Shown here: positions 32,565 to 42,029 of the stretch, in pieces
Layout: each line of letters starts with the position of its first letter
Numbering within the stretch: position 1 is the stretch's first letter
Source: Bremia lactucae
Lineage: Eukaryota; Oomycota; Peronosporomycetes; Peronosporales; Peronosporaceae
Assembly: GCF_004359215.1 (NCBI RefSeq)
Contig: NC_090618.1
Span: forward strand, 146,828-209,483
Reading direction: 5' to 3'
Length of the DNA stretch: 62,656 bases
The notes under the pieces: model-generated
Database searches by the model: none
The model's input: the letters and a program-made list of their open reading frames with translations, nothing else
What the model was told of the DNA's origin: nothing
Position numbers and translations under genes: made by a program

Positions 32565-33041
32565 ATGTCACTTCCATCAGTGGATAAGGGAAAAGAGCGT
32601 CGCTCTTTCACGCCTTCTCTTCCGGATGAACGTCGGCGGGCCCGGAATGCGTTTCCAAAATGTTTAACCGCCGATGTCTTAACTGCATTGAGCAGGACAC
32701 ATGACCCTGAGTCCAACACTATTACGAATCCGCTCGATGAAGACGAAGAGCGGCCAATCCTATAGAGGAACAAGCTCATCGTCGAGCTACCGAGATAGCG
32801 AAAGCTAAAGCCCATGGTGAATACAGATTCACCCCGCTTAGTGCGGGAGAACATCTCAAAGAGATCGGGTCACAGCTTGGGCACCTGGATCTCTGGTCCC
32901 TCCACGAGGATGCCGGAGGAGATCGCTGCTTGTGGCGCTCTTCATGAGCGATACCTTACGCCAAAGGTAACAAAGCTAAGTCAGTATTTGACGCGTTTAC
33001 GTGATCAAGCCCGTGAGGATTCGGTGACCTCAATGAGGTAA
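32565..33041 (+). pseudogene. antisense ORF of D2
   Basis: Plus-strand frame 32565-32765 (MSLPSVDKGKERRSFTPSLP), a frameshift near 32760, a middle frame reading EEQAHRRATEIAKAKAHGEY, and a third frame 32814-33041 with the MPEEIAACG and YLTPKVTKLSQYLTRLRDQA blocks. It is 99% like D1 here. Two frameshifts shared with D1 show the copies were already broken before homogenisation. Confidence 0.58.
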
Positions 33042-33123
33042 AATTGCGATTGTTTTGTTTCCAAACGAAACAAGAAGTGAAAACGAAGTCTCATTGAGAA
33101 CTGGGTCCACCGGGCCCGCCGCC

Positions 33124-33244
33124 TTTGTAATTTTATAAGTAATATAATATTATTAAATCTTTTTCGATCATTGCATTTTTAATACCAATATTTAAACTGA
33201 TTTTTGTAGTTTTTGTAATTTCAAATATATTTTTAATATTTGGA
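33124..33244 (-). other. AT-rich insert resembling mitochondrial rpl5
   Basis: About 120 bp of very AT-rich DNA absent from D1 at the same point. The minus strand is open for 37 codons and reads IFEITKTTKISLNIGIKNAM then IEKDLIILYYL. This aligns with the start of bacterial/mitochondrial ribosomal protein L5 (MQVPRVEKITLNMGVGEA in E. coli). Oomycete mitochondrial genomes carry rpl5 and are AT-rich. A nuclear insert of mitochondrial DNA is the best reading; an unrelated AT-rich insert is possible. Confidence 0.55.
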
Positions 33245-33536
33245 ATATCAGAGAGTCTGCGGGGGATAGGGCTGATGTTCGTTTAGAACGGAAGCTTCGC
33301 TTCGCTTCGATTTCGCTAAGCTTAAGGCGAAAGGCCAGTTACGTTCGGCATTTGTGCCACAAAACGAAGAAAGGCCTAGTCAAAATTTCAGTGCTTCTGT
33401 TGACCGTATAACCATGGATCGAAGCCGCACTGATGCTATAGATCCACCTAACCTCACGTCTAGTGGTGGAGGCGTCGTTTGACGCGAAAGGTACCCTGAG
33501 CTTGGCGCTCAAAAACTTCAAAGGCGTACGGTCAAT

Positions 33537-33640
33537 CTTGCCAAAGAGGTACCTCGAACTCCCATGAGTTTTCAGGAGAGGGGTATCCTAGCCACTTCAC
33601 CAGATACTGGTTTTGACTCTTACGACGACGTCGCTTTAAA
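33537..33640 (-). pseudogene. chromodomain of D2
   Basis: NQYLVKWLGYPSPENSWEFE then VPLW, a clean chromodomain core with the expected Trp residues. It is better kept than in D1 and D3. A stop follows the final Asp-like codon. It lies at the integrase C-terminal end. Confidence 0.82.
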
Positions 33641-33849
33641 AGTTTCTCTACGTGAAGCTAAAGGTTCCCTTGCGCATCAAACAGCGCAGGAGGGGGTCGA
33701 AATTTCGGCGGAAGCATTTGATGCTCTAAAGCACGAGGTGCAACTTCTTCGTGAGGTCCTTGCTCGGGTTCAGAGCTCTTTTGAGGCGGTTCAGGGCTGT
33801 CTTCCAACGCTGGAGTGTCAGCAGCCTCGTTTAGAGGGCCAGCTGGACA

Positions 33850-35100
33850 TCATGGTGAGGATGCAGCAGTCTGCGGCACGACCGCCTGTCTCGGCGCAAG
33901 CGCCTTCCAGTCCACGTCGGAAGGGTCCCGATATGGCTTAAGCAAGCCAACGTAGAACACTGGGTGTGTACGCAGCTTGCTAGGAAGGTTTAGCGTATAA
34001 GCTAGGTTCTTCTTGGTCACGACCGTAAATGGTCCAATAAAGCGCGGGCGCAATTTGGTCTTGAAGACCGCGGAAACCAAGTTGTAGGTAGATTTTTAGC
34101 GCTTAGTAAAACTCGGTCTCGGACCATATCAGAATTAATACAGCTTCTGACTTTGGCAAATGCTTGTTGTTGTTTTTTGTCTTGGCTATCAGCCATCGTA
34201 TCTCTTACATGTCTTAAGACACTAAATCGCGTCGCGAGAAACTCGCTGTTTCCGAACGGTAACAGGGCTGATATCAGCAAGCTTATCGGCTAATTCTTCC
34301 CCACAAGCCCTGAACCACGCAGTGGTATCGTTAATGAAACGCGTGGGTGGGGGAGACCGTTGACATAGAACGGAGGATAGCCTGTAGAGGCATGTACAGC
34401 GTTATTTAACGCAAACTCCACCACTGGGAGCATTGAGCTCCAGCGCTTTGGTGTCTGAGCACATACACTGCGTAAAACGTCTTCAATGACGCGATTGACA
34501 CGTTCAGTGTGACCATCGGTCTCCGGGGGGTCCGCAGTGGACATATCCAATCTGATGCCAAGCACTCGGAAAACTGATTTCCAGAATTTACCCGTGAAAC
34601 GGTGATCCCGATCAGAGACAATTGCTACTGGCAAACCGTGTTGTCAAAACACGCGATCAACAAACAGCCTTGCTGTACCCTAACCATCAATGAAATCCGG
34701 CACGGCCGCTAAGTGAGCCATTTTGCTTAATCGGTCAACGAAGTCCACTATACCGGAGTTACAGGCTGAATCTTTCGGTATACCGATAACAGAATCCACA
34801 TTAATGGACTCACAACAACCCATGGGGACAGGAAGGCTCGCCAGTGCCGCAGCAGCATGCGCCGAGGGTTTTTTTTATACAGTTGGCAAGTTTCGCATGT
34901 GCGAACATATGTGCTGACCCATTTCTAATGTTTGGGCCACCAATAAATAAGGCTTACAGAGCCGTAGGTCTTTTCTCTACCGAGATGACCACCAAGGACA
35001 GTATCGTGTGCTTCATAGAGGATTAAGTACCTTAAATCCTTATCATGAGGAACAACGATTCGCGGAGGATCCGCAGCGTCCGTGAATAGCAAAACAGGTC
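33850..35100 (-). pseudogene. integrase of D2
   Basis: Zinc region with CQRVK-like remnants (34880-34910), core with LSKMAHLAA-like near 34720, VAIVSDRDHRFTGKFWKSVF (second Asp, 34560-34625), TDGHTERVNRVIEDVLR (Glu, 34480-34530), LPVVEFALNNAVHASTGYP, and C-terminal RPRFIGPFTVVTKKNLAYTL at 34010-34060. The 114-codon frame 34634-34290 is the best integrase stretch of family D. Frameshifts occur elsewhere. Confidence 0.87.
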
Positions 35101-35147
35101 GTTATCGATAGAAATCGATGTAATTTTGCACGCAAACGTGCTGACAA

Positions 35148-35725
35148 TTATAAACCCGATTCAGCGCTCTTTAGAGCTCGTAGCAGAGCCACACACTGTT
35201 CATCCATGGCGTTGGCCGAACGAATGAATTCAGCAATATGCGACATTATAGTCGTAAAATGATAGAGTTCATAATTCGGCCTGCGTGTTAACGCATCAGC
35301 CAAAGCAGTATGCTCGCCAGGGTTTAACTTCACCTCGTAGTTGTATTCGGCGAAAAAGGACAGCCATCAGGCCATTCACTGTGAGAGATGGGACGACTTA
35401 GTCGCAGTGCGTAATGACGCGTGATATGTATATCACAAATGGCTTAGAGCCGAGCAGATGAAATCTGACTTTGACGAGAGCATTTTTCATAGCAAGTAAC
35501 TCTTTGTCATGAGCTGAGTAGTTCTTTTTCGCAGTTTTAAGCTGCCTAGACTCGAATGCAACAACACGTTCACGCCCATCAACATCTGCTTGTAACAGAG
35601 CACTGCCAATGGCAAAATCTGATGCGTCACAGACGACACCGAAATGCCAATTTGGAATTAGCACTGCCAGGATCGGGGCATGAATAAGACTATTCTCTAT
35701 TGCCTGAAAAGCATTATGCTCGGTG
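35148..35725 (-). pseudogene. RNase H of D2
   Basis: FGVVCDASDFAIGSALLQ (Asp), AHDKELLAMKNALVKVRFHL (Glu), then VITHCD-type remains where TDH is expected; the last part gives LNPGEHTALADALTRRPNYE (fourth acidic residue). One frameshift near 35400. Confidence 0.86.
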
Positions 35726-36500
35726 CTAGTCCAGCATCAATCTGTATCCTTTTTTAAGGAGATAAGATAATGGCCTAGCCATATCAGCGTAATTTTCGCT
35801 ATATTTGTGTAAATAATTGGCGAGACCCAACCACTTACGCAAATCCTTTTGGTTTTTAGAAACCGGCCAATCTACTTTGGCCAAAACCTTAGCAGGATCC
35901 GCTTGCTTCTTAATGAAACACCCTAAGAAAGGAATTTTTTCTCCGTCAAAAAAAAATTTAGATGCATTTGCATTTAATTTATTTGTGCGCATACACTCGA
36001 GCACTGCTCTCCTGGAGCGTTGGATAGCCCTTGTGACATAACCAACCACTCTCATAGCATACCGCTTGGGGTGCTAACCGCTGTAAGCGGGATATCGCTA
36101 GCTCGCATGAGCAGTATGTAGTAACCATCGACTAAGTCCAGAGCACTGTACATTGCACATCCCACCATTTTGTTCTGAAGAACATACTTTCTTGGAATGC
36201 GGGTTCTGCTGATATAGTGGCAGCATTAAATTATTATATGCATGTACAATGCGCCATTTACCATTTTTTTTACTCAAAATGTCGGTGTCGAATGAGGAGG
36301 TTTGCTTTCTCGTACCATTCCAGCCTCGTGCTTAGCACGGAGGAAATCGTCAATGACGGCACGCTGCTCCCTTGGTAAAGGCCATTGTCATGTGACACAG
36401 TATTTGGTTCCCGGAACCAAGTCAATTTTTATGACGAACACCTCTGCCCGGAGGTAAAACAGATGGTCGATGATTACACATTCTGGAATCGTTATTAGAA
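35726..36500 (-). pseudogene. reverse transcriptase of D2, YxDD deleted
   Basis: Entry half at 36450-36100 (VPGTKYCVTRQWPLP region, KWRIVHAYNNL). Then the VMSQGLSNAP region is joined with a frameshift to VLECMRTNKLNANASKFFFD, FLGCFIKKQADPAKV, DLRKWLGLANYLHKYSENYA and DMARPLSYLLKKG. The catalytic YxDD block is missing at exactly the same place as in D1. Confidence 0.86.
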
Positions 36501-37513
36501 TAAAAGAGATTCCAAGGATACTTACGGATCGAGACCCATTTTCGCGCACTAAGCAGCTTTTGTGTCACCAGGACAGCTTCGTCCAGAAGTGACGATGTTT
36601 AACTCAACTGATGGTCAATGGCCACCATATCAGATGAGTCGCCAGCCTTTAAGGCTCGGCCGCGCTCAGCATCCAAAGAAGGGATTGCCGCAAGGCTAAC
36701 TTCTCCCTCAATGTTACCGGTTGCACCATTTACAAGCGTGTGTAATTGCTCACTCATATCACTTTGTGAGGGCATAAATGCTTCGTGTGCCTCCTGTCTT
36801 ATGTGTAGACAATAGCGTAGACGATACGCCTCTTAGAGGCCGAGACATTCACTTCCCAGTATTTTCCAGCATGTATTGATTCTATAAAGACATCGTGTAT
36901 AGTTTGACATCCGACTAGGAGTTAAGTAACTCAACTTCCTTACCCAGCGAACGTTTACGTGTCACTTCACGTGCATTAGAAGGGTTTGATCCAAAAGTGC
37001 CCTGGCGAACCGCCAATAGTGCCACTATTGACACTCAGTATGGTGCCACCTCGGCCGACCACACTCGGTAGACTTAGACGTGCCACTCCACGTATCACAG
37101 GGATATTTCACCCTTGATGATTCAGCCTTAGGCCAACAATGCTTTCAGCATTCAGTGAATCGTTATTACAACGAGTGTCACTCGACGGAGTACGTGCCGT
37201 TCCACCCCCTTCTTCTGATTCGGGCTCAGAATTATTTCTTTCAGCAGTAAATTGATTAGCTCAGACATTTCAATGTTTAAAACACTGACAGATTTAGTCA
37301 GTGATCCACGCCAGTAGCGCCTTTGTTACCTAGCAATGTTGGGTTCATGACTCTTCAAAACGTTGCTAGGAACATTGCGCGTGGCGCGTAAGGTCTCAGA
37401 CCTCCAATCGATCCATGGCTTATGCGTTCAAGCGAGGCCGTTCCAACGATGAGATCATTTCTCGAATCGAAATCTAGGATGAAACAGCGTTCCATACTGT
37501 AAAGGTCCAGCTA
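36501..37513 (-). other. protease-RT linker of D2
   Basis: About 1 kb between RT and protease with no recognised domain and no long open frame. It aligns along its length with D1 20100-21120. Probably spacer or a decayed Pol segment. Confidence 0.6.
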
Positions 37514-37760
37514 CTATATGCCTAAGTTCAATAAAACTTCAGGAACAGTGACACGAGTTCCAGTCGCTAAGCGAACAGTGATTATATCACTTTCATGCGC
37601 TTTAAGCGCCTCAACGTATTGTTGATTTCCTTCAAGGGAAAGGCGTCGAGCATAATTGCAAGACGCTCCTGAGTCAATTAGAATTGACCACGGCTTATCA
37701 AAGCCCTTTACAGTCGCTTGAGCGACAAGCAAGCCAGGCTTGTACTCTCGCCCCGTGCCA
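37514..37760 (-). pseudogene. protease of D2
   Basis: D-S-G-A-S active site at 37661-37675 in GFDKPWSILIDSGASCNYAR, followed by ESDIITVRLATGTRVTVPEV. It sits in a 176-codon open frame that begins in gag (38044), so gag and protease may share one frame in family D. Confidence 0.88.
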
Positions 37761-38880
37761 TTATGCACCGAGCTAATTCGGGCTGGGTTCTGTTTATTCT
37801 CACCTCCTAGAGGTTCGACAGAGCCTAGGTCTTCCCCAGTAGGACGCCCCGCACCTACTGGGTATCGACGTTTTTTCGCACCGTACCAGATCTCTGGTAT
37901 AGGTCGAAGTTGGAGCTCTTCGAGCGTTACCCGAATTTCGTGGGAGGCAGGCCGGACGTAAATGTTTCGTGCTTCCGCACATACAACATCTACGGATGGT
38001 CTTATGCTGTTCCACAGCTTGAAGAGCCTCTTCTCCTTCCTCAACGAGGCTTCGATCCATGGGTTCCGCTCTATTATACGGAACCCATGTGCTCGAAGAG
38101 CTTATTTGGTAAACAGGCATGCTAACACGAGCACACTTAAAGTCGAGCTTGGCGCGTAGCGCTATGGCAACGACCTCTTCGAAAGTAGCAGGATGAGCTC
38201 GGAATAATTCGGTCCGGGCAACGCCCTCATTGAGCCCCCCATAAAGATTGTTACGACAATTGCTTCTTGCACCGAGTCGTGATGCATAGATGCAATGAGA
38301 GTTCTCAACTCCTGGATAAAGTCCCCTAGGGTTCGTTTACCCTGATAAGTCGCTAGGAGTCGTGCTCGCATGCGAAAAGCCTGATCAGGCGGTGCAAACA
38401 TGCTGGTCATTTGCTGTTTCAGCAAACTTCATGAGAGAAAAGCGTCGTTTATGGACGTGCTGCACGATAGTGCCATCTCCATGGCTCTACCTCCAAGTTT
38501 GGAAATGGCCATAGTCACCTTTTGCCGTTCTGTTAAGAACAAGGCAGAATTAATGGACATTTCCATCTGCTTAATCCGAAAAGGGAGATTTTCTCCCTCT
38601 TTTGTCTTCAGGTATACAGCTAGAGGGCCCATGGTTCTGGGTCAGGTACAGAGATGTAGCGGGTTGGCATAGATGCCGCTAAGTGGTCCTTTATCTGACC
38701 GATCAGGGAGGCTTCGTATCGCATGAGAGCTTCAAGCCTTGCATGCAGGACCTCTGGTCCCTGGGAGATAATGCATTCCTTGTGTTCAAGCCCAAATAAA
38801 GTTTTGAGCTTGTAATAAGCGGCGCGTTGCGCTTCTGACAGTTCTGGAACCTTCCATTTTCGTGAGGGTTTAGTCTTGTA
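37761..38880 (-). pseudogene. gag of D2
   Basis: Frames 38632-38429 (FRIKQMEMSINSALFLTERQ) and 38425-38162 (FRMRARLLATYQGKRTLGDF, IQELRTLI) form the capsid-like part. A CCHC knuckle CCMCGSTKHLRPAC lies at 37947-37988 in another frame. The primer site TGGTAGCACTCGTAGTC, read on the minus strand, is at 38899-38915. Confidence 0.82.
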
Positions 38881-38917
38881 AAGACTCAGGCATAGATTGA
38901 CTACGAGTGCTACCAGG

Positions 38918-39358
38918 TGTAGCGGAGCTACCTCGCTCCTAAAGTCAGAGGAAGACTTTCAGACTCAGAGGGTCACTGAGTTCTATTGAATTAATGGATT
39001 TAACAACTCAGGGAGTCGTTTAAGCTATTGAAGCTTAATGAATCCTTGTTCTAGGGATCGGTTTTTTTTAGAACCAAGTGGCACCTAGTGCCCAAGAGAA
39101 TATACCTTAGAAAGGCTTTTATCTCTTCCAGATCAATGCGCATGCGCAGGAAGGCACTAAACGCTTTAAGATCAAAAAAGAAACTGCACTTTATTTAATT
39201 ATTTAACCTAAAACATTATCTTTGGCGGCGACCATATTTGCTACCCATAATAAATGGGATTTAAGTAATTAACTATCTTAGAATAGGATAAAAGGGTATT
39301 TTACCCATTAAGTAAATGTCACAACAACGGTTCTCCAACCGATGTGTGCCCCATTACA
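38918..39358 (-). repeat. 5' LTR of D2
   Basis: 441 bp; minus strand TGTAATGGGGCACACATCGG to AGCTCCGCTACA. Much of the TATA hairpin is lost here (CGCCGCCAAAGATAATG). The 3' target duplication GCCGT follows at 39359-39363. Confidence 0.92.
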
Positions 39359-39363
39359 GCCGT

Positions 39364-39495
39364 AATCATGTCTGTAATCCTATGCCGTCATAATGTCCGT
39401 AATCCTAAAATAATGTCGTCATAATGTTTGTAATCCTATGTCGTCATAATGTTTGTAATCCTATGTCGTCATAATGTCCGTAACGCTATGTCGCC
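39364..39495. repeat. 25-bp tandem repeat downstream of the host gene
   Basis: About five copies of a unit centred on GTAATCCTATGTCGTCATAA; the two central copies are identical and one outer copy has a 6-bp insertion. No unique spacers lie between the units. D2 inserted at the GCCGT that starts this array. Confidence 0.8.
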
Positions 39496-39685
39496 ACCAA
39501 CGTACTTAAAATGAAAGACTTGTAAGACTGAATTTTAGACAGACAAGTTGGATTTAGTACCAACGAATAACATAGTTGCGCAAAAAGTACTACGAGCAAA
39601 TTGATTAGGAGATGACTGCATTCTTTTACTCAATAAATTGCCATATGGCACAGCAACAAATAAAGCCTTTACCGCATATGAAAAG

Positions 39686-41983
39686 CTAACGGACTTGCAC
39701 TCCTTTGTCTGTCATTGCCTTGAAGTCGGCTTGCATAAACATTTTCAACACATACCGTCCAACAAAGCTTTTTTGCGTCTCGCTCATTGATGGCACGCCT
39801 TCCCACACCTTGTGAACCGATCCGTCCACGTAACGGTGTGGTTGACACGGCCCCGTGATCTTTGTAAGTGGCAACTTTTCGCCCGTTAGCTTGTAAGCGG
39901 CGACTGCCTCGTGCGGATACGCGAACCAACGCAACCATTCGTGAGTTGGCATCAGCGTTTGTCCAATTTGAAGCTCGTCAATCGCCACAGCTTTCTCAAT
40001 GCACGCGTTGGCTAACGCAGCGGCTTGTGTCAAGTTCTCGCGACGATGAGCAGTGATACTGCAGATTGGAGCGACACTGACTGAAAGGCGCAACGTTTCG
40101 ACGTCGTCAAGTTGCATGCTCGCGAGATACTTTTCAGGCGGAGAAGACGCAGTCGTTCGAGAAATATGACTCCAAACTCCATTGTGCGGGTAGTAGTCGT
40201 ACTGAGGTAGAAACTTCCAGCCGTGATCGGCCACAAAGTTTACAGCTTCAAGAATGTACTCGATTTCATTTGCATCAGCAAAGTATGGAAAGCTTATGCG
40301 GGAGACTCCGGGTTTCAACACAACATCCTCTGCTACAACAGCGTAGCCAAGCGCCGTGATGTGCTCGCGACTGATACCTAGCAAACGAGCGCCAAAGGGT
40401 CCAGCACACTGGCAGCCACCGCGGGCTTGAATCCCAAACAAATCATTCAAAAGAGCACAAACAAAGTTGTGGTGCAAAAAGCGACCACCAAAGCGGACGA
40501 GGAACGAAAAAATAGGCAACTGGTCCAAATTGTCATGACCAAGCAATACAATGTTCGCATTCTTACTAAGCACTGCTCGAACATATCGAACATGTTGTCG
40601 TTCAAGGTCCATGATGTGCTGGACGCCAACCCGGCGCTTCAATTCGAATGCGAGACCGAGACGAATGCTGCCAAGAATGTCGGGAGTCCCACCTTCTTCC
40701 CGCTCTTCCATATTAGCAAGATAGCTATGGGCCTTTTCTGTCACAAATAGCACGGTTCCGCCACCGGGTTGTGTAGGGACCTTGTTGTTTAATAAATTAG
40801 ATTTGACCACCAGTACACCTGGAGACCCGGGACCACCGACAAATTTGTGGCCCGAAAAAAAGACGGCGTCCTTGTAGGCGGTCGGATTGTTAGGATTCAT
40901 GTCAATGTTGACGTAAGGAGCGCACGTGGCATAGTCCCAGCACGATAGGCAGCCGTATTGATGCAATAGCTCCGACACCTTGTCGACGTCTGCCAGCGCG
41001 CCCGTGAGGTTGGAAGCAGCGGCAAAAGTGCCGATCTTGAGCTTGCGCTTTTGATACCGACGAAGCTGGCGCTCGAGTTCCTCAAGATCGATTCCACCGG
41101 TCGTGGCCTCTGGAATCTCAACCACATCAACGGCGTAGAGCTCGCGCCATGGCAACAAATTCGAGTGATGCGAAAAGGGGCAAGTGAAGACGACAGGACG
41201 TTTGTTCGGACGATGATGGCGTCGCATCGTCTTGAGGCCGAGGGCAGTAATAAATTTGTTGATTGCACTGGTGCATCCTTGACCAGTAAATAAGATCACG
41301 TCACGTGCTTTAGGGCCGTTATCGCGGGCGTTGAGTGCCTTGCGAATAATTTGGCGGGCTTCCTCGCGAAATGAAGTCGTTTGAAGACCCGTGATTGACG
41401 TAGTGGTGTGTGTATTGCCATAGGTAGGCATGACCTCATTGCGGATAAAAGTCTCGATGCTTTCGACAGCTTTGCCACTAGCTGTGTAGTCGGCGTAACA
41501 CTGCGCTCTGGTGCCAAAAGGTGTTTCAAATGGTACATTGCGACCAATTAAATTCTCACCAACATCGCGTAATAATTGCACATCGAGCGGACCATTGTCT
41601 TCTTCTAGAAGAGTGTCGTCCAAACTTATGACTGAAGAAACGTCAGTAGCGATTGAAAATCGACGAGATTCCTTACTATGCTTCATATCGATGTTTTTAT
41701 CTGAACCAGTAATAGGAGAGTTGATGGTGCAATGAGATTTATAAAACGTCTTTGACTCTTTGACGTGCTCAAAATTCACATTTCTTGTCGTATTCGCAAT
41801 GTCTGACCGTTTGGCGACGTGTTCGGGCTCGAGATTTTCCGACGATCTATCGGTCTCGTCGAATGAAATATCTGACCCATGCGACAACACGTCTTGGTCA
41901 TTGATGCCTTTCTCGGTCGGTGGTGTTGAAATAAGCCGGCTGCGGTGTGGAAGGTTGTTCACGTCGAAACTGTTCCGCAGCAT
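39686..41983 (-). CDS. PLP-dependent class V aminotransferase / cysteine-desulfurase-like protein
   Basis: Intact 765-codon frame, no intron needed. Residues 1-130: Ser/Asp-rich extension without known domain. Residues about 135-590: fold type I PLP enzyme. HTTTSITG (191-198), HHSNLLPW (272-279, the PLP-stacking His region of SufS-like enzymes), WDYA (Asp350, pairs with the pyridine N), SGHK with the Schiff-base Lys380, GGTPDILGSIR (431-441), and GCQCAGP (523-529), placed like the catalytic-Cys loop of cysteine desulfurases. Residues 600-765: extra C-terminal region, unassigned. Likely reaction: PLP chemistry on Cys or a related amino acid; the substrate is not shown. The only apparently intact host gene here, on a 2-4 kb island between transposons. 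ATG at 41983 is the first in frame. Confidence 0.95.
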   Translation of the reverse strand: MLRNSFDVNNLPHRSRLISTPPTEKGINDQDVLSHGSDISFDETDRSSENLEPEHVAKRSDIANTTRNVNFEHVKESKTFYKSHCTINSPITGSDKNIDMKHSKESRRFSIATDVSSVISLDDTLLEEDNGPLDVQLLRDVGENLIGRNVPFETPFGTRAQCYADYTASGKAVESIETFIRNEVMPTYGNTHTTTSITGLQTTSFREEARQIIRKALNARDNGPKARDVILFTGQGCTSAINKFITALGLKTMRRHHRPNKRPVVFTCPFSHHSNLLPWRELYAVDVVEIPEATTGGIDLEELERQLRRYQKRKLKIGTFAAASNLTGALADVDKVSELLHQYGCLSCWDYATCAPYVNIDMNPNNPTAYKDAVFFSGHKFVGGPGSPGVLVVKSNLLNNKVPTQPGGGTVLFVTEKAHSYLANMEEREEGGTPDILGSIRLGLAFELKRRVGVQHIMDLERQHVRYVRAVLSKNANIVLLGHDNLDQLPIFSFLVRFGGRFLHHNFVCALLNDLFGIQARGGCQCAGPFGARLLGISREHITALGYAVVAEDVVLKPGVSRISFPYFADANEIEYILEAVNFVADHGWKFLPQYDYYPHNGVWSHISRTTASSPPEKYLASMQLDDVETLRLSVSVAPICSITAHRRENLTQAAALANACIEKAVAIDELQIGQTLMPTHEWLRWFAYPHEAVAAYKLTGEKLPLTKITGPCQPHRYVDGSVHKVWEGVPSMSETQKSFVGRYVLKMFMQADFKAMTDKGVQVR

Positions 41984-42013
41984 TGCGCTATGACAGAGCG
42001 ACAGCGATGAAGG

Positions 42014-42029
42014 AGATGTACAAGTGAGC
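42014..42029 (-). promoter_or_regulatory. oomycete-type initiator (Inr-like) of the host gene
   Basis: Read on the minus strand GCTCACTTGTACATCT, about 30 bases upstream of the ATG at 41983. It matches the known oomycete Inr (GCTCATT-type core) at roughly 12 of 16 positions. Right distance and strand, but one motif alone is weak evidence. Confidence 0.42.

Larger units (their letters stand above)
31911..39358 (-). mobile_element. D2: full-length but dead family-D Gypsy chromovirus
   Basis: Complete element of 7448 bp between perfect 5-bp target duplications GCCGT (31906-31910 and 39359-39363). Right to left: 5' LTR, primer site, gag, protease, linker, RT (YxDD deleted), RNase H, integrase, chromodomain, antisense ORF, 3' LTR. 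Its two LTRs differ by roughly 15%, suggesting an old insertion, yet its 3' end is about 97-99% like D1. Confidence 0.93.

Noticed and set aside
37740..38159. Overlapping plus-strand ORFs in D2
   Set aside because: Shadows of gag and protease, which show the CCHC knuckle and DSGAS on the minus strand.
39359..39495. Short regular repeats as a CRISPR-like array
   Set aside because: Units are directly adjacent with no unique spacers, in a eukaryotic context, with no cas genes.
40427..40750. 107-codon plus-strand ORF inside the host gene
   Set aside because: It lies fully antisense to the conserved PLP enzyme and has no features of its own.
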